Of a DNA stretch of 64,000 bases, positions 8,238-17,516 are shown in pieces. Source of the stretch: Leptolyngbya sp. PLA1 (GTDB taxonomy: Bacteria > Planctomycetota > Phycisphaerae > Phycisphaerales > UBA1924); contig QWIH01000019.1 in the NCBI GenBank assembly GCA_021405315.1, positions 1-64,000 of the forward strand, in the 5' to 3' direction. The position numbers were made by a program, and so were the translations under genes. The notes below the pieces were generated by a model. That model made no database searches and was not told the DNA's origin. It worked only from the letters and a program-made list of their open reading frames with translations. Positions within the stretch are counted from its first letter, which is position 1; the number at the start of each line of letters is the position of its first letter.

Positions 8238-8274
8238 AGCCGGCCCGCCCCGAAATGGGTGGGCCGGCTTTGTT
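8238..8274 (+). terminator. Strong rho-independent terminator
   Basis: AGCCGGCCCGCCC (8238-8250) pairs with GGGTGGGCCGGCT (8257-8269) over 13 positions with a single G-T wobble. The loop is CGAAAT and the tail is TTGTTT. It is oriented to end plus-strand transcription coming from the znu side or from the candidate RNA. Confidence 0.85.
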
Positions 8275-8292
8275 TCTCGACGGGCCACGATT

Positions 8293-8323
8293 GAACAACG
8301 GGCGAGCCCGAAGGCCCGCCCGT
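8293..8323 (-). terminator. Probable terminator of gap
   Basis: On the minus strand ACGGGCG-(G)GCC pairs with GGC-(A)CGCCCGT (8298-8323): seven outer and three inner base pairs around one mismatch. TTGTT follows at 8297-8293. It lies about 45 bases past the gap stop codon. The U tract is short, so strength is uncertain. Confidence 0.5.
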
Positions 8324-8368
8324 GTGCGGTTGGATGAGTTGGCAGCGGGCGCCGGCCCCGCCGCGGGC

Positions 8369-9472
<1,104 letters not shown>

Positions 9473-10780
9473 TCAGGCGACCGGCTGCCCCGTCAGATCG
9501 TGCCTGACCACCCCTCCGACGAGCGTCAGCACGGCCCGACCGCGCACCTTTCGGCCGAAGAACGGGGAGTTGCGCGACCGGCCGCAGAGCGCGTCGGGCG
9601 AGATGGTCCAGCGCGTGTCCGGATCGATGAGGGTGACGTCCGCAGGTCCGCCGACGCGGAGCGAACCGAGGCCGGCCTTGTCCAGGCCGCAGAGGCGTGC
9701 CGGTTCGAGCGTCATGAGCCGCACGAGGCGTTCCCATGAGATCGCGCCGGAGTGCACGAGCGCCTCCGCATACAGGGGGAGCGCCGTTTCGAGGCCCACA
9801 AGGCCGAAAGGGGCCTCTTCGAATGGGAGGGCCTTCTCGTCAGGCGTGTGCGGCGCGTGATCGGTGGCGAGGACGGTGAGCGTGCCGTCGGCGACACCCT
9901 TCACGATCGCGGCGACGTCGCGGCTTTCGCGCAGGGGCGGGTTCACCTTGGCGAGCGTGTTGTACCCGTCGCACGCGTCGTGCGTCAGCAGCAGGTGGTG
10001 GGGAGAGGCCTCCGCCGTCACGGGGAGCCCTTCCTTCCGCGCCCGCCTCACGATCTCCACCGAGTCGCCGGACGAGATGTGCTGCACGTGGTAGCGGCAC
10101 GCCGAGGCGCGGCTGAGCCGGACATCGCGCTCGATGATGATCTCTTCCGCCACGCGGGGCCAGCCGGTCAGGCCCAGCCTCGTGCTCACCTCACCCGCGT
10201 GCATCGAGGCCCCGCGCGTGAGCGTCGGCTCCTGGCAGTGCTGCATGAACGCCAGCCCGGTGCGGGCCACGGCGGCAAACACCCTCGCCATCATCCCCGC
10301 GGAGGCCACGCAGTCGCCGTCATCGGAGAATCCCACGGCGCCGGCGCGGGCGAGCAGGTCGATCTCGCAGAGTTCCTCGCCCTTGCGCCCCCGCGTGACC
10401 GCGGCGACGGGGAAGACGCGGCAGATCGCCGTGCCCGCCGCACGATCGCGGATGAACCCGAGCACCTCCGGCGTGTCGAGCGCGGGGCTGGTGTTGGGCA
10501 TGCAGCAGACGGTGGCGAAGCCGCCCGCCACCGCCGCGGCGGAGCCGGTCGCGAGCGTCTCCTTGTGCTCCCCTCCCGGCTCGCGGAGGTGCACGTGCGG
10601 GTCGATGAGCCCGGGGGTGACCAGCAGGCCATCGGCCTCGATCACGCGCTGCGCGGGTGATCTGGGCAGTTTCCTGCCGATCGCCGCAACAAGACCATCG
10701 ACGATGGCCACGTCGGCGACTTTGGAGGAGTTTGAGGCGGAGTCGATGACGCGGCCTTGGGTGATCAGCAGGGCTGGCAT
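9473..10780 (-). CDS. pyrC: Dihydroorotase (class I)
   Basis: A 435-residue zinc amidohydrolase that closes carbamoyl aspartate to dihydroorotate in pyrimidine synthesis. TPGLIDPHVHLREPG supplies the HxH metal ligands. HCQEPTLTRG, YHVQHIS and TDHAPHTPDEKALPFEEAP supply the remaining ligand and catalytic Asp regions, and the family signature following the DHAPH box is intact. The start is ATG 10780 (MPALLITQGRVID), because the 99 residues preceding it in the open frame overlap the tRNA-Pro gene and are not protein-like. Aspartate transcarbamoylase, which often sits beside class I enzymes, is not in the window. Confidence 0.94.
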   Translation of the reverse strand: MPALLITQGRVIDSASNSSKVADVAIVDGLVAAIGRKLPRSPAQRVIEADGLLVTPGLIDPHVHLREPGGEHKETLATGSAAAVAGGFATVCCMPNTSPALDTPEVLGFIRDRAAGTAICRVFPVAAVTRGRKGEELCEIDLLARAGAVGFSDDGDCVASAGMMARVFAAVARTGLAFMQHCQEPTLTRGASMHAGEVSTRLGLTGWPRVAEEIIIERDVRLSRASACRYHVQHISSGDSVEIVRRARKEGLPVTAEASPHHLLLTHDACDGYNTLAKVNPPLRESRDVAAIVKGVADGTLTVLATDHAPHTPDEKALPFEEAPFGLVGLETALPLYAEALVHSGAISWERLVRLMTLEPARLCGLDKAGLGSLRVGGPADVTLIDPDTRWTISPDALCGRSRNSPFFGRKVRGRAVLTLVGGVVRHDLTGQPVA

Positions 10781-10909
10781 CGGTCGGAGCGTAGGGCGGC
10801 GTACCCCGGGGTCGGCCCGGGTCCGGGAACAGGCCGCGGCGGGGCCGCCGGATTGCCGGCCGCGCCCTTGGCGGCGGTCCGAGCGGCGCCTACGCTGTTG
10901 GTCCACCGA

Positions 10910-10984
10910 CGGGGTGTAGCGCAGCTTGGTTAGCGCGTTTGACTGGGGGTCAAAAGGTCGGCGGTTCGAATCCGCCCACCCCGA
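10910..10984 (+). tRNA. tRNA-Pro (GGG)
   Basis: A 75-nt tRNA. CGGGGTG pairs with CACCCCG and the discriminator is A10984. The anticodon stem TTTGA/TCAAA holds loop CTGGGGG, so the anticodon is GGG. The T-arm reads GCGGTTCGAATCCGC. CCA is not encoded. Confidence 0.97.
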
Positions 10985-10994
10985 TTCGTTCGAG

Positions 10995-11031
10995 AAAGCC
11001 CCTCGGCCACCCGCCGGGGGGCTTTGTCGTT
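10995..11031 (+). terminator. Terminator after tRNA-Pro(GGG)
   Basis: AAAGCCCCTCGG pairs with CCGGGGGGCTTT around CCACCCG, starting 11 bases after the tRNA and followed by GTCGTT. Confidence 0.7.
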
Positions 11032-11089
11032 GGGGCCGTGGTATATTTCGGCTCGGCGGTTTGCCGGGGGCCTTCACGGAGACTCAGGC

Positions 11090-11602
11090 ATGAGGACGAT
11101 GGCTCGGGCGGCGGCGGTGGGAACGGCGGCTGCGTGCCTCGCGAGCGTCGGGTGTGCCTCAGACACCGCCGGGGGCCATTCCGGGACGCGTGGCGCCGTC
11201 GGTCACGAGGAGGCAGGCATGCAGCTCGGCAACTTCTCCGTGAGTCTGGCGGTGAAGGACATCGCGGCGTCGAGGGCGTTCTACGAGAAGCTGGGCTTGA
11301 GGGCGACGGGTGGCGACCAGTCCCAGGGTTGGCTCATCCTCCAGAACGACACCGCGACGATCGGCCTCTTCCAAGGGATGTTCGAGAAGAACATCCTGAC
11401 CTTCAACCCGGGGTGGGACCGTGCGGGCGCCACGCTCCCGACGTTCCAGGACGTGAGGGCCATCCAGGCAACACTGAAGGCCCGGGGGCTGACTCTGGCT
11501 GCCGAGGCGGACGCGGACTCGGCGGGCCCTGCGAGCCTGATGCTGATCGATCCCGACGGCAACCCGATCCTCGTCGACCAGCATGTGCCCAAGCCGAAGT
11601 GA
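11090..11602 (+). CDS. VOC-fold (glyoxalase-like) lipoprotein
   Basis: A 170-residue protein. The N terminus looks like a lipoprotein signal (hydrophobic to about residue 21, then Cys22 in SVGCAS). The rest is a single vicinal-oxygen-chelate module: FSVSLAVKDIAASRAFYEKL near 50, a central segment WLILQNDTATIGLFQG, and the C-terminal SLMLIDPDGNPILVDQH. This looks like the glyoxalase/bleomycin-resistance superfamily; metal ligands cannot be assigned and the substrate is unknown. The start is ATG 11090 with GGAG about 8 bases upstream. Export of a VOC protein is mildly unusual. It converges with the repeat protein downstream. Confidence 0.75.
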   Translation: MRTMARAAAVGTAAACLASVGCASDTAGGHSGTRGAVGHEEAGMQLGNFSVSLAVKDIAASRAFYEKLGLRATGGDQSQGWLILQNDTATIGLFQGMFEKNILTFNPGWDRAGATLPTFQDVRAIQATLKARGLTLAAEADADSAGPASLMLIDPDGNPILVDQHVPKPK

Positions 11603-11608
11603 GCCGAG

Positions 11609-12637
11609 TCAGGTTGCCGCGTCGGTCCGGACGATGAGCCCGCGACCATCTTCCAGCCCCAGCCTCAGGGCCAGTTGACCCCGGTTGTTCACGGAAACGG
11701 GGTTGAGCGCGAACTCCGCGACGCGGGCGCCGGCGAGGGTCGAGCCGACCTGCAGCAGCAGGCGAGGGCCGAGAGGTTCGATGAGGTACACGCCCAGACA
11801 CCCTCCTCGTGGGGTGGCGAGCAGGGCCACCGGGCCGCTGTCGTTGATCAGAACGCCGCGCACGGACGCGAAGGCATCGCCCGCGACCGCCACAGGGGCG
11901 GTCCTGCCGCCCGAACTCACGAACGCGGCCTCGCCCAGCTCACGGTGCGCTGCGGTGAACGCAACCACTCCCCGCGCGTTGATCGAAGGGAAGTTGCCCA
12001 GGCTCTCGAAGTGCGCGCCGGTCTCCGCGATGGTCGTGCTGTCCGATCTTCCCGCAAGAGCGATGGATTCGGCGCCGGACCTGAGCCAACCCCGGACGAG
12101 CACGGTGCCGCGATCGTGGGCCACGGGAAGGCCTCGAAACCCCGCGTGGCGTTCGCCGACCGACGCGACGCACGCGATCTCGCCATCCTCACAGGTGTAC
12201 ACCGCTTCGTGCCCGTCGGGCGACATCGCGCGAAAGGCCGCCGCCCCGCGGGCGTTGATGGTGGGGCCCAGCGTCCCGGGTCGCTCCGCGAGTCTCACGA
12301 CCGCGCCGGCCCGGTGGAGGAACACGCCGGGTGCCCCCGTCCGGTCCTCGCCGTAGAAGCACACCGAGCCGTCGCGGGCGCGGTCCGGGTGGCTGCACAC
12401 GCGCGAGATGAGCCCTCCGCCCGGCTCCACGAGCGCCTCGGGTTCGGCGGCCTGACCGGCGAAGATTCCCGAGCCGCCCCTGCGGAGTTCCGCCTGGAAC
12501 GTGACGGTCCCCTCGTCGTCGATCGCCGGCACATAGGGGGCGAACCCCGCGAGGCGCCCCCCCGTCTCGGCGATGACCGAGAGGCCAAGGTCCGGGTGTT
12601 CGGAGGGGAGTCGCAGCGGAATCACCATGCACTCCAT
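11609..12637 (-). CDS. Secreted or surface-type repeat protein without signal peptide
   Basis: A 342-residue protein built of short repeats of the form [I/L/V]N-x-x-G-x-[V/A]-[A/T]-F: IDDEGTVTFQAE, INARGAAAFRAM, INARGVVAFTAA, INDSGPVALLAT, VNNRGQLALRLG. The same pattern occurs in the PEP-CTERM-type protein at 49586-50731, so they belong to one repeat family, probably a beta-propeller. Unlike that protein, it has no signal peptide and no C-terminal anchor. Starts at 12637 (MECMVIPL) and 12628 are both possible. It begins 10 bases after the prfC stop on the same strand. Function is unknown. Confidence 0.7.
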   Translation of the reverse strand: MECMVIPLRLPSEHPDLGLSVIAETGGRLAGFAPYVPAIDDEGTVTFQAELRRGGSGIFAGQAAEPEALVEPGGGLISRVCSHPDRARDGSVCFYGEDRTGAPGVFLHRAGAVVRLAERPGTLGPTINARGAAAFRAMSPDGHEAVYTCEDGEIACVASVGERHAGFRGLPVAHDRGTVLVRGWLRSGAESIALAGRSDSTTIAETGAHFESLGNFPSINARGVVAFTAAHRELGEAAFVSSGGRTAPVAVAGDAFASVRGVLINDSGPVALLATPRGGCLGVYLIEPLGPRLLLQVGSTLAGARVAEFALNPVSVNNRGQLALRLGLEDGRGLIVRTDAAT

Positions 12638-12647
12638 CGTCCGGGGG

Positions 12648-14294
12648 TCAGTGAGACTTCGCGGGCGCCGCCGCGGCGATCGAGGCCGGCTTGTCAAACG
12701 GGACGGGCGAGAGTTCAACGCCCGGATTGCGCTCCCCGAAGAAGCGGAGGGGCCACTGGTCCGTGCAGAGCACCATCGCGCGTCCACGGTCGTCGAAGAC
12801 GAGCCGTGCGCCGTCCGGAGCCTCTGGGAGCGTGATGGAGTTCACATCGGCGATGGTGGGGGTCTGCCCGTCCTTGAAGCGCCACCACCGGGCGAGGGTG
12901 AAGGGCGAGGGCTCGAGTCTCGACTCCGCGCCGTACTCATTCTGCAGGCGATAGACGAGGACCTCGAACTGCAGCGGTCCGACCGCCGCGAGGAGCGCGA
13001 CCTTCTGCGCGCCGCCCACGGGCTCGAACTTCCGCGCCACGCCCTCCTTGAGCAACTGCTCCAGGCCGAGATTGAAGCGCTTGTAGTTTCCCGGCTGCGG
13101 GTTGTGCAGGCTGGCGAAGCACTCCGGGGTGAACTCGGGGATTTCGTCGTAGACGATGGAGCGGTCGTCCGTCAGCGTGTCCCCGATGCCGAAGAGGTCG
13201 TTGCCGACCAGGCCCACGACGTCGCCGGCGACGGCCTCGTCGACGGTCTCTCGCTGGTTGCCGAAGAGCTTGGTGGCGTTGCCCAGGCGGACGCGCCGTC
13301 CGCTCTGCGCGTGGATGACGAACATGTCTCGCTCGAACCTGCCGGAGACGATCCGCACGAACGCGATGCGGTCGCGGTGTCGCGGGTCCATGTTGGCCTG
13401 GATCTTGAAGACAAAGCCGCTGAAGCGGGGGTCCTCCGGGGCGATGAGGCCCGCCGACGAGTTCCGGGGCGTGGGGGGGCTCGAGTACCGCAGGAAGCCA
13501 TCCAGCAGCAGTTGCACCCCGAAGTTGTTCATCGCGCTGCCGAAGAACACCGGGGTCACGTCGCCCTTGAGGACGGTGGCGGGATCGAAGGACGCCCCCG
13601 CGCCGTCGAGCATCCGGATCTCCTCGATGGACTCGAGGTGCGCGGGCGACTCCAGCCGAGCAAGCAGCGCCGGGTCGTCGAGCCCGCCCATGGATTCAGG
13701 TGCCGCGTGCGCCCCGCCCTTGGACCGCTCGAAGAGGTGGAGCCTCTGCTGCAGCCGGTCGTACACGCCCCGGAACTCCGGCCCGGAGCCGATGGGCCAG
13801 TTCACGGGGAACGCGCCGATGCCCAGGACCTTCTCGAGCTCGTCGATGAGGTCGATCGGGCTGCGCGTGGGGCGGTCGCACTTGTTCATGAAGGTGAAGA
13901 TGGGCACCCCGCGGCGCTTGCACACCTCGAAGAGCTTGCGCGTCTGAGACTCCACGCCCTTGCCGGCATCGATCACCATGACCGCCGCGTCCACCGCCGT
14001 CAGCACGCGGTACGTGTCCTCTGAGAAGTCCTTGTGCCCCGGCGTGTCGAGCAGGTTCACGCGGTACCCGGAGTAGTCGAACTGCAGGAGGGTCGAGCTG
14101 ATCGAGATGCCGCGCTGCTTCTCGAGCTCCATCCAGTCAGAGGCGGTGGCTCGCTGGTCCTTTCGCGCGGTCACCGACCCGGCGAGCTCGATCGCCCCGC
14201 CGTAGAGCAGGAACTTCTCGGTGAGCGTCGTCTTGCCGGCGTCGGGATGGGAGATGATGGCAAACGTGCGGCGTGGGAGCACAGGGCTGGTCAT
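12648..14294 (-). CDS. prfC: Peptide chain release factor 3
   Basis: A 548-residue translational GTPase that recycles RF1 and RF2 after peptide release. G1 is SHPDAGKTT, G2 lies around RGISISST, G3 is DTPGHKDF and G4 is NKCDR. The C-terminal domains end in DQWPLRFFGERNPGVELSPV, close to the RF3 consensus. Length fits the family (about 530). The start is ATG 14294 (MTSPVLPRRTFAIISHPDAG); the upstream open frame is not conserved-looking. The next gene on the strand begins 10 bases after its stop, so the repeat protein may be co-transcribed. Confidence 0.96.
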   Translation of the reverse strand: MTSPVLPRRTFAIISHPDAGKTTLTEKFLLYGGAIELAGSVTARKDQRATASDWMELEKQRGISISSTLLQFDYSGYRVNLLDTPGHKDFSEDTYRVLTAVDAAVMVIDAGKGVESQTRKLFEVCKRRGVPIFTFMNKCDRPTRSPIDLIDELEKVLGIGAFPVNWPIGSGPEFRGVYDRLQQRLHLFERSKGGAHAAPESMGGLDDPALLARLESPAHLESIEEIRMLDGAGASFDPATVLKGDVTPVFFGSAMNNFGVQLLLDGFLRYSSPPTPRNSSAGLIAPEDPRFSGFVFKIQANMDPRHRDRIAFVRIVSGRFERDMFVIHAQSGRRVRLGNATKLFGNQRETVDEAVAGDVVGLVGNDLFGIGDTLTDDRSIVYDEIPEFTPECFASLHNPQPGNYKRFNLGLEQLLKEGVARKFEPVGGAQKVALLAAVGPLQFEVLVYRLQNEYGAESRLEPSPFTLARWWRFKDGQTPTIADVNSITLPEAPDGARLVFDDRGRAMVLCTDQWPLRFFGERNPGVELSPVPFDKPASIAAAAPAKSH

Positions 14295-14639
14295 GGGTGT
14301 CTCTGGCGGCGCGCGTGACTCACGCCGGTTGCGTGCAAGGGCTGCGTGCGTTGGGGTCTGGAGCGGGGGGGTAGGGAACTGCCCGAGGGAGTCCCGAGGA
14401 GTTTCCGCGGTGCGTCGGGGGCCCTTGCCTATGGCGGCGAGACGAAGTTGTTCCCGGCGGTCTTCACCTGCGCAATCCTCTCGCCCTCGGCCAATCCGAG
14501 CTGCTGTGTCGATCATAGCCCCCCACGCGGGATTTCATGTTTTCATCCGCGATTTGAGAATGGGCGAAGCATTTCGGATCTGCGTGTCTATAAGTTCTTG
14601 GATGGGGCGGATGGTGTCCCTTCCGAAGGAGGTCTGAAC
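14295..14639. other. Divergent intergenic region, 345 nt
   Basis: This stretch separates prfC (minus) from the sorting-tail protein (plus). No gene is seen. Its right part is AT-richer than its surroundings and holds a TATAAG at 14589-14594, a plausible -10 for the plus-strand gene, without a convincing -35. A perfect AAGGAGGT at 14626-14633 is that gene's ribosome binding site. Confidence 0.5.
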
Positions 14640-15245
14640 ATGAGAATCTCGCTACTCGCCATCTTGACGATGACCGCCGTGCCGGCTTGGGCGCAGATGT
14701 CACCGGCCTCCCGCTCCAGCCGTGCGTACGCCTGGGAGCACATCATCGACATGGGGGGGAACGACCACGGGACGGCGTCGTTCGAGCGTACGACGAGCGG
14801 CTTTGAGCCCTTCGACTGGGCCTTCCAGGTCGAGGGCTACACGGCGGTGCAGCACTCGAGCATCTCGGCGTCTGAGGTGCTGGTGACCACGCGGGCCTTC
14901 GGCAACCCCATGTCCACGTTCGGATTCGGCGGCGCCAACTCGGACTTTTCGTTCGTGTTCGCGATCTCCAACCCCGCGACCTTCCGACTTGAGGGGACGG
15001 TCGCATCGTTCATCGGGTGGGGCCGCGTCTCGCTGGAAGGCCCCGGGCTGAACCTGCTGGCCGATACGCCCGGGAACCAGCCCACGCCATTCCTGTTCGA
15101 GGGAACGATGATGCCCGGCCTCTACGCGTTCTCCGTCAGTTCGTCCGCGGACTACGGCGAGGCGATCGCGACGCTGACGGTGGTGCCCGCACCGGCGGGG
15201 GCGCTGTTGCTCGGGCTCGCGGCGTGGCGCCGCCCCCGTCGGTGA
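14640..15245 (+). CDS. Secreted protein with PEP-CTERM-type sorting tail
   Basis: A 201-residue exported protein. A signal peptide occupies residues 1-19 (AVPAWAQ). The body is a beta-rich domain (FRLEGTVASFIGWGRVSLEG) of unknown function. The C terminus is VVPAPAGALLLGLAAWRRPRR: a VPAP motif, a hydrophobic stretch and a basic end, a variant of the PEP-CTERM exosortase signal. A perfect AAGGAGGT lies 6 bases before the ATG, implying strong translation. The role is inferred only as a cell-surface or matrix protein. Two further proteins in this window carry the same VPAP tail. Confidence 0.8.
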   Translation: MRISLLAILTMTAVPAWAQMSPASRSSRAYAWEHIIDMGGNDHGTASFERTTSGFEPFDWAFQVEGYTAVQHSSISASEVLVTTRAFGNPMSTFGFGGANSDFSFVFAISNPATFRLEGTVASFIGWGRVSLEGPGLNLLADTPGNQPTPFLFEGTMMPGLYAFSVSSSADYGEAIATLTVVPAPAGALLLGLAAWRRPRR

Positions 15246-15281
15246 GAGCACCGGACGTCCGGCGGCGGGTTCCACAGGGAT

Positions 15282-16946
15282 CTATCTCGCGATATCCGCC
15301 TCTTCGAGGGTCAGCACGCCGAAGGGGTAGCGGGGGTCGTCCACCGACACCTCGGTGAGCCGCCCGGTGACGGTCATCTGCTGGCCTGCGCGGACGCCCT
15401 CCAACTCACCGTTGAGCGCGAGGCGGATGGTGGGGGGCGTTCCGAACTGCGAGGACGTCACGCCACGGGTCTGGACCCAGACGATGTCGCCCACGCGGCG
15501 CTGTGACTCGAAGATCACCTGCCACCCGCCCGCGGGCCGTCGGGCGAGGAACCTTGCCGCGGCGTTCGCCCGATCGGAAGGCGCGGCGCTCAGCACCGAA
15601 TCCACGATGCTCGAAGGCACCGCGGACCAGACCATCTGCCCCAGGTCGCCCTGCCCCCGATAGACCGTGGCTCCGCCATCTGCAGCGGCAACCACCGAGT
15701 TGGCGGCGGGCGCGTCGTACGTCACCCACTGCGGCGTGTCGTTCACATAGGTCGTGACGGACGGGGTGTCGTAGACGATCGTGGGCTGCTTCACCACGAC
15801 CACCGACGACGTCCACGGGCTCCAGTCGTCGGACGCGTACCAGGCGAACGAGGAGTACACCGGCACGCAGCGATAGCGGTACGTCGGTCCGCACCAGACC
15901 GGCTCCACCCACAGGGGGCGGCACCACGCGGAGCTGTAGAAGTGCGAGTGTCGCCTCACGATCGGGCGGTGCACGGGCCAGGGGTCGCAGGGGATGTGAT
16001 GCCGCCGGGAGTAGTACGCGCCCGACGAATAGCCGAGTCCGATGGCAAAGCCGTCGCCGCCGATGCCGAGCGAGAATGACCATGACGAGCGGTCATGGTC
16101 GTTCCAGTCGCGGCGGCCCCGATCCCGCCCATCCCAGTCGCGGTCATGCCGGTCGCGAGACCCGTTCCAGTCATGGCGCGAGCCGCCTCGGCCCTCGGAC
16201 CGGGAGCCGCCGGGCCCCTCGGAGTGGTTCCACTGGGAACTGCCGCCGCGAGATTCGCCGCCCATGTCCCCGGGGCCTCGTCCGGACTGCCCGAGCGACG
16301 GATCCGCGGCCCTGTTCTGTCTCGCAATCTCAGCGGTTCGGATCGGGCCCGTGCGGCTTGTCGAGACGGTCCCGGACCATCGGGGCTCCGGCGGGTTGCT
16401 GGACGGCACAACGCGGGGCACCGAAGGCCGCGAAGGTTCGGACGCGCGGGGCTGCTGGGTGGGTGCGGAGCGCGCACGTTCCGCCGCCCTGAAGATCGGG
16501 TTCCGCGAGGGCTCCGCGGGCCTCGCGCTCGGAGGTGTGCTTGTCGGAGCACTCGGACGCTGCGTCGGCCGAGACGGCTCCGATGCGCGGGGCCGGCTGG
16601 GCTCGGACGCTCTGGGCTGGGCGGAAGGCTGCGACTGCCTGGCCCGTTCCGCAGCCCTGTGGATCGGGCTGCGCGAGGGCTCTGACGCGCGGGTTGCTGT
16701 CGGGGCGGGAGCGCTGGGCCTGGGAGCGGGCGCGCTCGCGCGAGGTTCAGACCTTGAAGGCTGCGAGGGCCGCGACGGGGCCGCCTTGGGCTGCGAGGGC
16801 GGTTGCGATTGCCTTGCCCGCTCCGCCGCCCGGAAGATCGGGTTCTTGGACTTCTCCTCGGGTCCTGCGAGTGCCGCGGGGGAGCCGGCGAAAAAGGCCA
16901 AGGCCAGTGCCGAGAAGAGCGCGGTGTGCTTGTGCATCTTCGACAT
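15282..16946 (-). CDS. Secreted low-complexity protein with NPIFRAAERAR repeats
   Basis: A 554-residue protein with a signal peptide (ALALAFFAGSPAALAGPEE, cleavage near 27). The next ~200 residues are Pro/Ser/Ala/Arg-rich and carry NPIFRAAERAR three times (once as SPIHRAAERAR), a related TAEIARQNRAA, and many ASEPSRP units. A Gly/Arg/Asp/Trp-rich linker (about 240-310) leads to an aromatic, Cys/His-containing domain (HHIPCDPWPVHRPIVRRHSH) and a C-terminal folded-looking domain ending VSVDDPRYPFGVLTLEEADI. Start ATG 16946 precedes a good signal sequence; ATG 16937 is also in frame. Function is unknown. Natively disordered surface protein is the safest description. Confidence 0.7.
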   Translation of the reverse strand: MSKMHKHTALFSALALAFFAGSPAALAGPEEKSKNPIFRAAERARQSQPPSQPKAAPSRPSQPSRSEPRASAPAPRPSAPAPTATRASEPSRSPIHRAAERARQSQPSAQPRASEPSRPRASEPSRPTQRPSAPTSTPPSARPAEPSRNPIFRAAERARSAPTQQPRASEPSRPSVPRVVPSSNPPEPRWSGTVSTSRTGPIRTAEIARQNRAADPSLGQSGRGPGDMGGESRGGSSQWNHSEGPGGSRSEGRGGSRHDWNGSRDRHDRDWDGRDRGRRDWNDHDRSSWSFSLGIGGDGFAIGLGYSSGAYYSRRHHIPCDPWPVHRPIVRRHSHFYSSAWCRPLWVEPVWCGPTYRYRCVPVYSSFAWYASDDWSPWTSSVVVVKQPTIVYDTPSVTTYVNDTPQWVTYDAPAANSVVAAADGGATVYRGQGDLGQMVWSAVPSSIVDSVLSAAPSDRANAAARFLARRPAGGWQVIFESQRRVGDIVWVQTRGVTSSQFGTPPTIRLALNGELEGVRAGQQMTVTGRLTEVSVDDPRYPFGVLTLEEADIAR

Positions 16947-17023
16947 CCCCAGTTGGACCGACGCCGGCGCCGTTTGTTCCGGTCGCAGCTTCTGTAGGGT
17001 ACGGGCCGCATCCTCCGGGGGTT

Positions 17024-17488
17024 TTACCCGCGACGACCCGTTTTGCGCTTGCGAGCCGCGCGGCTGGATTCTGACCGCATCCCCGTAGATTCCCGGGCCT
17101 GACGCGCGTCCGCACATCGCTTACATATGCCGAACAGAATGACCTCGTGGCTTTCCAGACGGAAGCCGGGCGGCAGGTGCTCCTCGAAGTGCCCGCAGCA
17201 CCCGGGAACTTCGTAGACGCAGGCGCACAGGCGGCACGAGAAATGGTGGTGGTGCGCCTTGTCGGCGAGCTCGTAGCGGGGCGGGTCGCCGGGGATCTCG
17301 ACCACCCGCACCACGCCGGACTCGGCGAGCAGCTTGAGGGTGCGATAGACCGTCGCGAGACCGAGGCCCTTGAGCTTCGTCTGCGCGCGGCTGAGAATCT
17401 CGCGCGGCACCACCGGGGCGCCCGCGTCGGCGATCGCGCGAAGAATGCTCTCCCGCTGTCGTGTCCGGCGCTCACCGGCCTGGGTCAT
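17024..17488 (-). CDS. Fur-family metalloregulator (Zur-like)
   Basis: A 154-residue transcription repressor. An N-terminal winged helix (RQRESILRAIADAGAPVVP, then GLGLATVYRTLKLL as recognition helix, about 42-55) precedes the dimerisation domain with HHHH at 79-82 and two structural zinc pairs, Cys85-x-x-Cys88 and Cys122-x-x-Cys125. An extra Cys pair lies at 97-98. The tail is basic. Metal identity cannot be read directly; zinc is inferred because the only Fur-type palindrome seen in the window precedes znuA. Start ATG 17488. It follows the globin-like gene by 28 bases on the same strand, so a shared transcript is likely. Confidence 0.9.
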   Translation of the reverse strand: MTQAGERRTRQRESILRAIADAGAPVVPREILSRAQTKLKGLGLATVYRTLKLLAESGVVRVVEIPGDPPRYELADKAHHHHFSCRLCACVYEVPGCCGHFEEHLPPGFRLESHEVILFGICKRCADARQARESTGMRSESSRAARKRKTGRRG

Positions 17489-17516
17489 GGGGCATGGTAG
17501 CGGAGTCTGCCCGGCG

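Noticed and set aside
14864..14883. Possible direct repeats suggesting an insertion sequence near the sorting-tail gene
   Set aside because: No inverted ends, no transposase and no target duplication were seen; no insertion sequence was found anywhere in the window.
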